Shown here one piece after another: positions 1 through 10,349 of a DNA stretch of 64,000 bases. The DNA is from Pyrus communis (Eukaryota; Streptophyta; Magnoliopsida; Rosales; Rosaceae): assembly GCF_963583255.1 (NCBI RefSeq), contig NC_084804.1, forward strand, positions 24,114,061-24,178,060, given 5' to 3'. The stretch's first letter is position 1. Each line of letters opens with the position of its first letter. The notes beneath the pieces were generated by a model that worked only from the letters and a program-made list of their open reading frames with translations, made no database searches and was not told the origin of the DNA. A program made the position numbers and the translations under genes.

Positions 1-890
1 ACTGACTCAAAGATACAAAAATATGCTTAAAAACACTTAAACAAACTCAAAGACTCTTAACTAAACTTATATGACTCAAAACAAACTCAAAAGACTCAAA
101 ACAACACAAAACAACCAAATAGACTCAAACTGGACTCTAGGACTCAATTTGGACGAAAATAGAATTGGTTTTGACTCAAAATACTCAAAAACACACTTTA
201 GGACAGATTTGAAACAAGTAAGTAAAGGGGATTGGGTTTTGGACGAATTTAGGACAAAAATAAGTAACTAAAAGACTTAAATGCAATTTGGACGAATTTG
301 AGAAAAACAATGGATGATTAGATAGCTAGAGGATACTTTTCCACACATGATACATTCAAACACAAATTGATTTCTAGTTGCTCTTTCGATAAACCATGAA
401 CCTCAACACCCCAGATTAACCGTGACATCACTAATTAACCCTCAGATTTTCCTTTAGTTATTGGATTGGATGACATCATTCGACAACCCAAAACATTCTT
501 CAAAAGTCCCCTACATGACATCATAATAGAGATACAATCAAAGATCATTACGTTCTATGAAAATCATAAGTATTGACAAAGCACTTGTAACTATGACATC
601 ATGATACTCATGCTAGGAATTTACTTAACATGATTGTGAAAACAACCTTAACAACTTGTGAATATAAGTTTGTAATGATTATGTGAAACACCCTTATATT
701 CTAGCACCAAATTGATGCATGCAAACTAAGTGTGTACCCTTAATCAACAAATCAGAATAAGTTATCCATCAAACGGTTAAGTAAATTGCTCCACAATTTA
801 TGAAATCACAATTCGAATTAATCAATTCATATTGCAAGTATAATCATGGTTTCAAAGCTTCCCCTAGCTAAAACAAGTTTAGCTCCTCAT
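1..890 (-). mobile_element. Partial LTR of an outer Athila-like element, cut by the window edge
   Basis: Read on the minus strand, this stretch matches the U5-side half of the other LTRs: the GAATATAAG stem, the conserved AAGTAGT block and four TGATGTCA-type sites are all present. It resembles the solo LTR at 25580-27370 most closely. The LTR is entered at 891 by another minus-strand LTR end (TGATGTGATA), so it is the oldest layer at the left edge. No reading frame here is credible. Confidence 0.8.
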
Positions 891-1096
891 TGATGTGATA
901 AATAATAGCACTCAAATTAAACCCTCTTTTTGACAATTGTAGTATAGATGTTATGCAATCAATATCATGCTTTGAATGAAATGGGCATGAGTTCTAGTAT
1001 TTGGAACTATAATGATGAAATGCATTCTAAGTAGCAACCAAGCAAAGAATGATGAGATCATGCAATGACTTTAGAAAACAAGAAATCACAGATTTA
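891..1096 (-). repeat. 3' end remnant of host A: LTR terminus fused to internal DNA
   Basis: 891-957 is the reversed last ~67 bp of an LTR (TGATGTGATA onward, then the TTTGACAATTGTAGTA block). From 958 it changes abruptly into the 3' internal noncoding region seen again near 32100-32250 and 36890-37020. A deletion has removed the rest of the internal region and nearly all of the 3' LTR. Confidence 0.75.
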
Positions 1097-3144
1097 TGAT
1101 AGGACCATATTCATGCGACTTAAATGGCTTGTTCTCGTACATTTACGTTATGTTTCTTTAGTTAGTTTAGTCCTTTATGTTTCTTTTGTGTGTTTTCAGG
1201 ATCGAAAGACGTGTTTTGGCGGAAGGATGCATTGTGGAGTGTTTTGGGGCCTTTTGGAGCACTATTGGGCTAAGGATAGATAGCTTATGCTTGGAGCCCA
1301 AGTGTTGGATGAAATTGAAGGCCTTGTATGCACTTGAGGATACAAAACAATGGCCCTAACCCAATTACATAACACCTTGCCATGGGCTCAACACAAACAC
1401 CATTCCTTGCCATGCAAGGGGGAGCAATTTGGGTCCATTTCATGCACTTAAAACCTAGCCCAATTACACACCATTGCAGCCAAATCCATTCTTTGACATG
1501 CACATTCATCACCAATTCAACCACATGCACTTATTCCTCCATCATTGCACAACAATGCAGCCACATGCACCTAAAACTAATCAATGCCGTGCACTTCCCT
1601 TGCATTTTCAGCCATCACACTTCATCATTGCAGCCACCATTCACCTTAATTGTCAATCACATACTTTCCCATTGTATAATACATCCACATGCATCTTTAA
1701 CCAACAAACATTGCAGCCACAACACTCAAACACAATCAATGCCGTGGGGTACATTACAATTCCAGCAATTCCAGCTTTCCAACCTAGCCACATTCACATG
1801 CATTCACTCATAATCATTCACCAAACTTGCAGCCACATTTCCACCTATTCCAAGCTGTCATGTTCCCTCTCATTTACCTATAAATAAGCATGCAACCTAG
1901 CCACAATTCACTCATTCATTTCACAACACAACACACAACACAAATACACATCCATTGCCGTGCATATCCTTCCAATCTGTGCAGTTTTTATCCTCCATTG
2001 CAGCCACTATCCAACCACTTCCCATCCCTCCAAAACACTTCACATAATCCCCAAAGCTCACCTTAGACCTTGTGCTACAACAACGAGGAAGAGAAGAGTG
2101 CCTAAACGTTCATACAATTCAAGTTTGAGTTGTTGGAATGTTTAGGTGTTTCTTTGATTTCAATGTTTAAATTAAATTTTCTTTGTTTTGTAATGGAAGA
2201 GAAGAGTGCCTAAACGTTCATACAATTCAAGTTTGAGTTGTTGGAATGTTTAGGTGTTTCTTTGATTTCAAAGTTATGAGGAACTAAACCCCCCTTTAGC
2301 TAGGGGTGATTCAAAATACATGTTTATGCTTACAATATGAATTGATTACTTTTGGTTGAAATTTCATAAGTTGTGGATTCAATTTGTTTAACCGTTTGAA
2401 TGAATATGACGCTAGAATATAAGTGAGTTTCACCTAATAGTTACGAACTTATATTCACAAGTAGTGGAGGTTGCTTATAAACAATCGCGTTAAACGAATT
2501 CTTGGCATAAGTTTCATGCGTATTCCATAGTAACGAATGCCTCGTCAACACTTATAATTTTCATTGAACTTAATGATCTTTGTTGAATGTCTCTATCATG
2601 CGTATTCCATAGTTAGGGACTTTGATTAAGAATAATTTGGTTGTAATGCGTATTCCATTCAATCCAACGAATCTAGGGAAATCTGAAAGTTAATTTAAGC
2701 GGACCTAATTAACTTGGAGCATTGAGTTTCATAATTTATCGAAAGACCAACCGAAAATCAATCTTGTATGCAAGTGTAACATGTGTGGAGAAGAACCCCT
2801 TAGCTATTCCATCATCCATATTTTCATCACATTCATCTTTACTATCTGTTTTAAATTATAATCTTTCCGTTTAATTTAATCTCGTCCAACCACAATCCCC
2901 CCCCCCTATTTTGTTAAGTCTTAATCATTTGATTTGTCTTATTTTATGTTTTTAAGTATTTGGAGTCTTTTGAACTTGTTTTGAGTCTTTTAGTTTGTCT
3001 TAGTGTTTTAAAAGTTAGTTTTATTTATTTGAGTCAAGTGCTTAGCATCCCTAGTTAATCCCCGGTTAGAACGATCCCTACTTACATCATTACTACAATT
3101 GTCACAAATAGGGTTTAGTTTGTGTGCGTATAAATATCGCATCA
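1097..3144 (+). mobile_element. Solo LTR S1, 2048 bp, TSD ATTTA
   Basis: It starts TGATAGGACC and ends CGCATCA. The flanks ATTTA at 1092-1096 and 3145-3149 are identical, so this is a clean solo LTR left after LTR-LTR recombination. The U3 is CATGCA-rich and has TATAAAT at 1879-1885. A duplicated block of about 106 bp (around 2094 and 2200) follows. Three ATGCGTATTCCAT sites lie at 2516, 2598 and 2646. It interrupts the 3' noncoding region of host A. Confidence 0.95.
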
Positions 3145-3149
3145 ATTTA

Positions 3150-3851
3150 TACTCTCTAAAGAACGTTATAGGCTTAAGTCTCTCGAGGATGTAGCGTTAG
3201 TTTGAGTTCCTTCCTTCAAGCATGTTACAAAAATTGATTTTCTCTTTGTGATTACATGTGAATTCATAGGCTATAACCATAACCAAGCATAAATCAAACT
3301 TCCATCCACGCTTACAACATTCTTTAATAGTCATGCAATTAAAAACCAAATCCTCATCATTGTGTTGGAAGGTACCCTAAGACACAAACAAACACACAAA
3401 AACAACTTTAAAACAATTCTTTTTGGGTTTTTCAAAACTGTTTTGCAACTTTTGATTTTTGTAAATTTTCGGATTTTCTGAATCAAACACACTAAAAACA
3501 CTTGAAAACAGTGAGAAACAACATTATAAGTGATAGGTGATAAAAACCCACGAAAATTATGTAAAATCATGCAAAAGCAACTTGTTTACCCCCCCCCCCC
3601 CACACTTAAATCAAACATTGTCCTCAATGTTTCAAACAAAGACTCACTTTCAAACGAGTAACACAAACTAATGAACTTGACGAAATCAAAACAATAAAGA
3701 GAGAGAGAGAGAGAGAGAGTTAGGAACGCAAATCTGATTGGGTGGAATGAATTGGTGAATTGCCCAAATCCTCTCTAGTTGAATGCATGGGTTGCCTCCC
3801 AAGAAGCGCTTGCTTTAACGTCGTGCAGCCAGACGAACATTCTTCTTAGCC
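3150..3851 (-). other. 3' noncoding region of host A
   Basis: No gene. On the minus strand it holds the conserved post-pol block: the GGGAGGCAACCC motif (about 3787-3800), a (GA)n tract at 3697-3718, the perfect hairpin AAACATTGAGGACAATGTTT (3613-3632) and an adjoining G-run (C-run at 3590-3601 on plus). The same order is seen after pol in the other elements. Confidence 0.8.
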
Positions 3852-4782
3852 TCAAGTAGAGCCCACGGCATGGAGAGTGATGTCCTCCACAACCTGCCCT
3901 TCAACATTTGCATAATAGGGCTTCAAACGATGCCCATTCACCTTGAATTCTTGGCCATTCCTCAAGCTTTGGATTTGAACTGCACCATATGGAAAAACAT
4001 TAGTAGTTACAAAGGGCCCAATCCACTTAGAACGTAACTTACCGGGAAATAAACAAAGGTGAGAATTAAAAAGTAAAACTTTTTGCCCTATGGAGAATGT
4101 TTTGCTTTAGATCATCTTGTCATGGAAAGCCTTGGTCTTTTCCTTGTAAATGCAAGCATTCTCATATGCTTCAAGCTTAATCTCCTCAAGTTCATTCAAT
4201 TGCAACTTCCTATGCATTCCAGCCGCATCTATGTCCATGTTGAATGTCTTGATTGCTCAATGAGCCTTGTGTTCTAACTCTACGGGGAGATGGCATGGCT
4301 TGCCATAGACTAGCCGAAATGGTGACATCCCTATGGGTGTTTTGTAGGCCGTTCGATAAGCCCACAATGCATCTTCCAAACGTAAGCTCCAATCTTTTCT
4401 TGTTGGCCCAATAGTCTTTTCTAAGATTTGCTTGATTTCTCTATTAGACACCTCGGCTTGGCCATTGGTTTGAGGATGATAAGGTGTGGAAACCTTATGT
4501 GTGACTTGATACTTCTTAAGCAATGCCTCGATGGTACGATTGCAAAAGTGAGACCCTCCATCACTAATAAGCACTCGAGGCATCCCAAATCTAACAAAGA
4601 TGTTAGTTTTTATAAAATCTGCAACAACTTTAGAATCATTAGTACGGGTGGCCTTGGCTTCCACCCATGTTGAGACATAATCAACCGCAAGCAAAATATA
4701 AGTAAAACCAAACGAAGAAGGGAAAGGGCCCATGAAATCAATGCCCCAAACATCAAAAATTTCAACATTAAAGATGGGTGTT
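3852..4782 (-). pseudogene. pol: Host A pol, integrase catalytic core and C-terminus (broken)
   Basis: On the minus strand this encodes the integrase part that inserts cDNA into the genome: the GIDFMGPF region with the first Asp, the SDGGSHF motif with the second Asp, the QAEVSNREI motif with the Glu, and the GPF motif of the C-terminal domain. A stop at 4257-4259 replaces the Trp of the HKAHW motif, and another stop lies near the MIRTK motif (about 4110), so the frame is dead. The reading resumes beyond element E1 at 15681. The natural stop is at 3852-3854. Identity rests on close similarity to the intact pol at 49917-54671. Confidence 0.9.
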
Positions 4783-6053
4783 TGATAGGAGCATATTCAT
4801 GCGACTTAAATGGCTTGTTCTCGTGCATTTACGTTATGTTTCTCTCGTTATTTTAGTCCTTTATGCTTCTTTTGTGTGTTTTCAGGTTCTAAGGGCCTAG
4901 GGAGCATGAAAGTGCATTTTGAGGCCATTTGGAGCATTTTTGGGCATGGATTGGATAGCTTATCCATGGAGCCAAGAGGATGGACGAATTTGAAGGCCTT
5001 GTATGCACTTGAAGACACAAAACAATGGCCCTAACCCAATCACATAACACCTTGCCATGGGCTTAACACAAACACCATTCCTTGCCATGCAAGGAGGAGC
5101 AATTTGGGTCCATTTCATGTACTTAAACTCTAGCCCAATCCACAATCACATTATGCCATACAAACCAACCTATTTTAGGCCCATTCTATGTACTTAAACC
5201 CTAGCCCTTTAAACTAGTTCATTTATCACTTATCAAACCATTCACTTATCACTCACCACATATCATTCACTTATCACTTAACATATCATTCATTTATTTC
5301 ACTTCCATACTCCTCTTAATTCCACATGCATTCTCACACATGCACATCATTCACTCACATTTCCACCATTCATTCTTTATTCCTTTCCAAACATCTCACA
5401 TGCATTTCCACCTTCCTACTTCATCATTTCCACCACTCATTCTTCATTATTTCCTAACCCTACATGCATTATTTATTGCATCTACACATGCACATTCACA
5501 CACACTTCACACAAACAACATTCACATGCAAACACAAGCTTTAACCAACAAACAAAACAGCCAACACATGCACCAAAACACCTTTGCCGTGGCCTTCACT
5601 CCCCCTTGCATTTTCAGCCATTCCACTTCATCATTACACCACCTTCTCCATCTTTAATCACATGCACCACCAATTCAACACATGCACTTGTTCCTCCATT
5701 AAATCAACCACATTCATCACCAAAGAACCTTTGTGCCGTGAGTTCCATTGCATTTCCAGCATCCTCACATGCATTCCCTTCACATTCACCCACATGCACA
5801 TTCAATCATTCACACATCCACCACTCATTCTTCATCATTTCAACCACCTACATGCATTAATTATTAAACTCTTCATCATTGCATCCAGAAAATGAGCAAG
5901 AAAGCTTCCCAAACACATGCAAATCCATCCATGTCGTGGGTTCCCTTTGCTCCCCTTGTGCAATTCCAGTTTTCACATGTATCCTAGCTGTTTTTCCATC
6001 ATTCCTCCACACAAATGCTTAAACAAACAGCCATATGTTCCCTCCACTACCCC

Positions 6054-6060
6054 TATAAAT
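6054..6060 (+). promoter_or_regulatory. TATA box of the E1 5' LTR
   Basis: TATAAAT sits in a C-rich context after the CATGCA-rich U3. It recurs at the same place in the other plus-strand LTRs (1879, 14243, 17552, 19638, 47600, 59716, 61263). Transcription of the element RNA should start about 30 bp downstream. Confidence 0.75.
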
Positions 6061-6663
6061 ACCCTAGCATTCATTCATTCACTCCCCATTCAATTCATAT
6101 CTCATATTTCCATTCACAACACTTCACACAACACAAATACCATTCCATTGCCGTGAGTCCCACTTCATTTTCTGCATATTTTCTCTTCATTCTTCCATCT
6201 CCAACCACTCCCTACTCCATTCCACATACACCTAAAGCCCTTAAGCTCACCTTAGACTTTGTGCTACAACAACGAGGAAGAAAAGAGTGCTTAAACGTTC
6301 ATACAATTCAAGTTTGAGTTGTTGGAATGTTTAGGTGTTTCTTTGATTTCAAAGTTTAAATTTAATTCTCTTTGTTTTGTACGTATGAGAAGGGAAGAGA
6401 AGAGTGCCTAAACGTTCATACAATTCACGTTTGAGTTGTTGGAATGTTTAGGTGTTTCTTTGATTTCAAAGTTATGAGGAACTAAACCCCCTTTAGCTAG
6501 GGGGTGATTCGAAACTATGTTTATATTTGCATTTTGAATTGATTACGTTTGGTTGGAATTTCATAAGTTGTGGATTCAATTCGTTTAACTGTTTGATTGA
6601 TAACTTATTTATGTATGTTCATTGAGATTGCAAGCTTAATTTTCATGCATAAATATGACGCTA

Positions 6664-6705
6664 GAATATAAGTGAATTTCACCTAATCGTTATGAACTTA
6701 TATTC
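6664..6705 (+). repeat. Conserved LTR hairpin GAATATAAGT...ACTTATATTC
   Basis: Arms at 6664-6673 and 6696-6705 are perfectly complementary. Inside the loop lies a second small palindrome, GTGAATTTCAC (6672-6682). The same structure is found in nearly every LTR here, including diverged families, so it is probably selected as a DNA site or an RNA fold. Confidence 0.7.
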
Positions 6706-6764
6706 ACAAGTAGTAGAGGTTGCTTATAAACAATCGCGTTAAACGAATTCTTGGCATAAGTTTC

Positions 6765-6907
6765 ATGCGTATTCCATGGTAACGAATGCCTCGTCGATGT
6801 TTATGATTTCCGTTGAACTTAATGATCTTGGTTAAATGTCTCTATCATGCGTATTCCATAGTTAGGGACTTTGATTAAGAACAATTTGGTTGTAATGCGT
6901 ATTCCAT
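6765..6907 (+). promoter_or_regulatory. Three iterated inverted-repeat sites in the E1 5' LTR
   Basis: ATGCGTATTCCAT occurs at 6765-6777, 6847-6859 and 6895-6907, with start-to-start spacing of 82 and 48 bp. The outer ATG and CAT form an inverted repeat. In other LTR families the same positions hold a different core, shared among the sites of that LTR (see the findings). The binding partner is unknown. Confidence 0.6.
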
Positions 6908-7368
6908 TCAATCCAACGAATTTAAGGAAATCTGAAAGTTAATCTAAGCGGATCTAATTAACTTGGAGCATTGAGTTTCACAACTTATCGAAAGACCAAC
7001 TGAGAATCAATTTTGTTTGCAAGTGTAACATGTGTGGAGAAGAACCCCTTGGCTATTCCATCATCCATATTTTTATCACATTCATATTTACATTTTGCCT
7101 TTAATTATATTCTGTCTTTTTAATTTAATATCGTCCAACCACAATTCCTCCCCCCGTATTTGTTTAATTTTTGTATCTTTAAGCTTGTGGAGTCATAAAC
7201 AATTGCAAATTCGTCTAAATCAAGTTCTAGCTTCTATTTGAGTCAATTTGATTGTTTTAGACAATTTGAGTTTTTCAAAGCCATTCTGAGTCATAGTAGT
7301 CTTGTTAAGAGTATTTTAATTTAGTTTTTATGTTTTTAAGTCAATTTAGAAGGTTTTAGCAAGCCCTC

Positions 7369-7379
7369 CTAATCCCCGG
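7369..7379 (+). promoter_or_regulatory. U5 segment complementary to the primer-binding site
   Basis: CTAATCCCCGG lies about 90 bp before the LTR end and is the exact complement of CCGGGGATTAG, which spans the end of the primer-binding site and start of the leader. In the RNA the two could pair and control primer annealing or reverse-transcription start. Confidence 0.5.
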
Positions 7380-7466
7380 TCTAGAACGATCCCTCACTTA
7401 TCCATTCTACTACAATTGTCAAACGAGGGTTTAATTTGAGTGTCAAGTAAATCTCGCATCAAATTT

Positions 7467-7484
7467 TGGCGCCGTTGCCGGGGA
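7467..7484 (+). other. Primer-binding site (tRNA-Asp) of E1
   Basis: TGGCGCCGTTGCCGGGGA starts five bases after the LTR end and is complementary to the 3' end of plant tRNA-Asp(GTC) including CCA. A perfect hairpin (7482-7503, GGATTAGCAA / TTGCTAATCC) overlaps its last bases. Confidence 0.93.
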
Positions 7485-7596
7485 TTAGCAACTTTGCTAA
7501 TCCTTTGTCTTTATTTTTTATATTTTTTTGTTTTTCGTGCATTCTTATTTCAGATTCTTAGTTTGTTTGTTTCCTTGTTTTTTTTAGGTACTGTGT

Positions 7597-7731
7597 ATGA
7601 CTCGTAACTCTCGGCCTATTATAGAGAACATCTCCGACTTTGACGGTGATTTTGAACGCACTTTGAGGAGAACGAGGAGTCAACAAAAGCCACCCGTACT
7701 AACGATTCTAAGGTGGTTGCAGATTTCGTGA
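7597..7731 (+). pseudogene. gag: gag remnant of E1 (44 codons)
   Basis: The start codon and first ~31 residues (beginning MTRNSRPIIE) match the gag start of element F. The sequence then jumps at AAAAGCCACC into integrase coding sequence in the wrong frame and stops at 7729-7731. The Retrotrans_gag core and zinc knuckle are missing. The peptide is probably a by-product. Confidence 0.9.
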
Positions 7732-8495
7732 AAACTAACATTTTTGCTAGGTTTGGAATGCCGAGAGTAATCATAAGTGATGGAGGGTCTCACTTTTGCA
7801 ATCGGACCATTGAGGCGTTGCTAAGAAAGTACCATGTCAACCATAAGGTCTCCACACCTTACCATCCTCAAACAAATGGCCAAGCCGAGGTGTCTAACCG
7901 AGAAATCAAACAAATTTTGGAGAAGACCGTTGGACCAACAAGGAGGGATTGGAGCTTACGTTTAGATGATGCACTGTGGGCATATCGTACGGCATACAAA
8001 ACACCCATTGGGATGTCACCTTTTCGGCTCGTCTATGGTAAGCCATGTCATTTGCCCGTAGAGTTAGAGCACAAGGCACATTGGGCCGTGAAGATTTTCA
8101 ACATGGACATAGATGCAGCGGGAGTTCATAGGAAGCTCCAATTGAATGAACTTGAGGAGATTCGGAATGAAGCCTATGAGAATGCCCGGATGTACAAAGC
8201 CAAGACCAAAGCATTCCATGATAAAATGATTCGAACCAAGACCTTCACAGTTGGGCAGAAAGTGTTACTTTTCAACTCTCGCCTACGTTTGTTTCCTGGT
8301 AAGTTGCGTTCTAAATGGATTGGCCCGTTTGTTGTTACTAATGTTTTCCCTCATGGTGCAGTGCAAATCAAAAGTTCAAAGACGCAGCAAGAATTCAAAG
8401 TGAATGGGCATCGATTGAAGCCCTATTACGAGATGTTTGAGGAGCATGTCGTGGAGGAGGTACCCCTCCATGCCGTGGAACCTAGTCAAGCTTAA
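7690..8495 (+). pseudogene. pol: Integrase C-terminal half of E1
   Basis: The frame encodes the integrase core from just after the first catalytic Asp: ISDGGSHF with the second Asp, QAEVSNREI with the Glu, then the GPF motif and the end HAVEPSQA. It matches element F almost residue for residue. The HHCC zinc domain, the first Asp, RT, RNase H and protease are absent, and the gag start codon upstream is in another frame, so no active integrase is expected. The open frame survives only because the deletion is recent. Confidence 0.93.
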
Positions 8496-9180
8496 ACGGA
8501 GGTACCGTCCGGCTGCAAGACGTAAAAGAAAGCGCTTCGTGGGAGGCAACCCATGCATCCGAATAGAGAAGAACTTGGAAAACCCTTTAAGAGATTTATT
8601 TTTATTCCTTTCTTTTTCTTTACTGCCTTTACTTTGCTTTCTTTCTCGTATTTGTTTATTTGCTTGCTCTGTTGTGACTTTCTGCTTAAAACATTGAGGA
8701 CAAAGTTTGATTTAAGTGTGGGGGGGTAAACAATTTGTATTTGCATGAATTTCGTGGGATTTATTCACCTATCACTTAGAATGTTGTTTCTTGCTGTTTT
8801 AAGCGTTTTTAGAGTGTTTTAGTGTGTTTTATAGTGTCTTGGTATAAAACTCCGAAAATTAAAAAAATAAAATAAAATAAAAAAATAAAAAAATAAAAAA
8901 ATAAAAAAAAATTCTTTTGAAAAACCCAAAAATATGTGTTTTTAGAGTCATTTGAGTCATTTTGGTGTTTGTTTGTGTCTTAGCGCTACTTGGGAGGCAA
9001 CCCATGCATTCAACAAAGGAAGACTTAGAAAGCACTCCAGATCCAGATTTCTAAAAAAAAAAACCCTTCTCTTTGTTGCTATTTCGTTTATGCCTTGTTA
9101 GGTTGTTTAGTTGTTATTGTTTGTTTGTTTATTAATTGTGTGAGTCTATGATTGTAACATTGAGAAAATGTTTGATTTAT
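8496..9180 (+). other. Post-pol noncoding modules of E1
   Basis: No gene. It holds two successive copies of one module. Each begins with GGGAGGCAACCCATGCAT (near 8540 and 8992) and ends with an AACATTGAG hairpin. The first hairpin (8689-8708, one mismatch) is followed by TTTAAGTGTGGGGGGG. The second (near 9157-9175) is degenerate and is followed by the accessory insert instead of the G-run. An A-rich tract lies at 8860-8910. Element F lacks about 190 bp of this stretch. Confidence 0.75.
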
Positions 9181-9214
9181 TGATAGGCACTGCTAAACAA
9201 AGAAAGATGGTGCT

Positions 9215-9892
9215 TCACAAAGGTTGTTTGCTTGAGGCCCCACTACGTGGCTTTACTCTTGAAGCGGAAGGCGTAGGAACAGAAGGCATCGGAGCGGAAG
9301 GCGTAGGAACAGAAGGCATCGGAGCGGGAGGCATCGAAGATAGAGCATTCCAGGCCTCAATACTTGGCCAAGCGTTGGATGAGCCAGGAAAAAGCTGCCT
9401 CTGGAGGAAAGACGAAAACCTTTGACGGTCACTGTGAATTCGACCTTCAGACTCTTGCAGCTCATCAAGCTTCCTCTTCATGCCCGTCGAATAGTTGTTT
9501 GCAAGCACGTGCAAACTTCTATTCTCATACTTCAGCTGCTGGATCTCCTGCTTGAGACTTTCCACCTCTGCCATCAATGATTCCACCTGACGGGAGCGGG
9601 CAAGCAGGCGTTGGCCCATGTTGGACACAGAACTCGCACACTGAACACTAAGTGCGAGGGACTCTTGAACGGCCAACTCATCGGACCGTCCTGACAGCAG
9701 CCTACTATCTTTCGGAGTGAGGAGGTTCCTAGCTACTATTGTAGCTGTTGTGGCGTCCTGCATCACGGAGTCTTCACCTGTGAGAGGACCGTTAGAAGAA
9801 AAGAAAGAAGGGCGCCATACGTTACCTTGACGCGGCACGCCCGCATCACTGCTAAGGCTCAATTCCAAGCTAAGGTTCGATGAGTTTGCCAT
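9215..9892 (-). CDS. Antisense accessory ORF, 225 aa, coiled-coil protein (unknown function)
   Basis: I do not recognise this protein. It starts MANSSNLSLE with a Ser/Leu-rich N-terminus. About residues 85-150 form a likely coiled coil, with heptad-spaced Leu/Val (QVESLMAEVESLKQEIQQLK region) and many Glu, Lys and Gln. The C-terminus is a Pro/Ser-rich repeat (PMPSVPTPSA) ending in a basic tail. No signal peptide or membrane segment is seen. The copy in element F is 210 aa: three seen substitutions are conservative and the length difference is an exact 15-residue loss in the repeat, so the frame is kept. Antisense accessory frames between pol and the 3' LTR are known in some plant Ty3 elements (for example Grande); equivalence to those is inference. 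Confidence 0.6.
   Translation of the reverse strand: MANSSNLSLELSLSSDAGVPRQGNVWRPSFFSSNGPLTGEDSVMQDATTATIVARNLLTPKDSRLLSGRSDELAVQESLALSVQCASSVSNMGQRLLARSRQVESLMAEVESLKQEIQQLKYENRSLHVLANNYSTGMKRKLDELQESEGRIHSDRQRFSSFLQRQLFPGSSNAWPSIEAWNALSSMPPAPMPSVPTPSAPMPSVPTPSASRVKPRSGASSKQPL
9262..9336. repeat. 30-bp minisatellite inside the antisense ORF
   Basis: Two and a half units built of two 15-mers (GGAGCGGAAGGCGTA and GGAACAGAAGGCATC type). They encode the Pro/Ser-rich tail on the minus strand. Element F keeps one unit (55261-55291). Related 15-mers appear at the abnormal junction at 63756-63795. Confidence 0.8.
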
Positions 9893-10064
9893 TTTTCAAA
9901 AGTGTTCAAGGAGAAGGGATGGAGTTAAATTTCAAAGGGCCGGAGTCGATTTTCAAGAATGGGAAATCTTCAGAGTGTGTTTGTTGTGGTGATCGATAGC
10001 TCAATAAAAAAGCCAAGGCGACGCGTCCACCAATTCAAAAAGCCGGAATTTCCGGCGTAATTTA

Positions 10065-10349
10065 GGCGACGCTTTCTCGGCTTTTCAGAAGGCGCGTTCA
10101 ACTTTGTCAAAAGATTTCTTCTTTTCAGACAACACGTGGAGGCCATCATCACAACTACACATCTTTAGCCGACAAGCGCAAAGTTCGGCGACGCTTTCTC
10201 TGCTTTTCAGAAGACGCGTGCAGCTTTGTCAAAAGGAGCTGCATCTGCACTACCACGTGTCGTTCAGCAAGCGAAGGGGCGTCGTTCAGAAATCGAAGGG
10301 GCGCCTGCTCAGAAATCGAAGAGGCGTGTTCAGAGATCGAAGAGGCGCC
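10065..10349. promoter_or_regulatory. Promoter-like repeat cluster in the accessory segment
   Basis: A ~49-bp direct repeat (10065-10113 and 10187-10235, ...TTTTCAGAAG...CTTTGTCAAAAG) carries GCGCG/ACGCGT cores. Each copy is followed by a CACGTG G-box (10133-10138, 10254-10259). Then come four ~21-bp GAAATCGAAGAGGCG units (10263-10349). A TATATAT lies on the plus strand 80 bp further on, and the antisense ATG lies 170 bp to the left, so the cluster could drive either strand. Confidence 0.45.

Larger units (their letters stand above)
4783..7461 (+). repeat. 5' LTR of E1 (2679 bp)
   Basis: It begins TGATAGGAGC and ends CTCGCATCA, directly before the primer-binding site. The U3 is rich in CATGCA. 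TATAAAT is at 6054-6060. A block of the transcribed part is duplicated with a 117-bp period (GAGTGC at 6285 and 6402). A hairpin (6664-6705) and three ATGCGTATTCCAT sites follow. Compared with the 3' LTR it lacks 25 bp after the C-run near 7155. Confidence 0.96.

Noticed and set aside
3590..3601. Long C/G runs (also 27711-27729, 32701-32718, 37471-37484) as quadruplex genes or signals by themselves
   Set aside because: A single unbroken G-run cannot form a standard four-run quadruplex alone, and lengths vary by slippage. They are noted only as part of the conserved hairpin-plus-G-run block.
5340..6317. Several His/Ser/Thr-rich open frames in the LTR U3 (also at 13529-14506, 1382-1887, 47090-47608)
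   Set aside because: They arise from CATGCA- and CATTCA-rich DNA, overlap each other in different frames, and repeat in every LTR of the group, so they are not genes.
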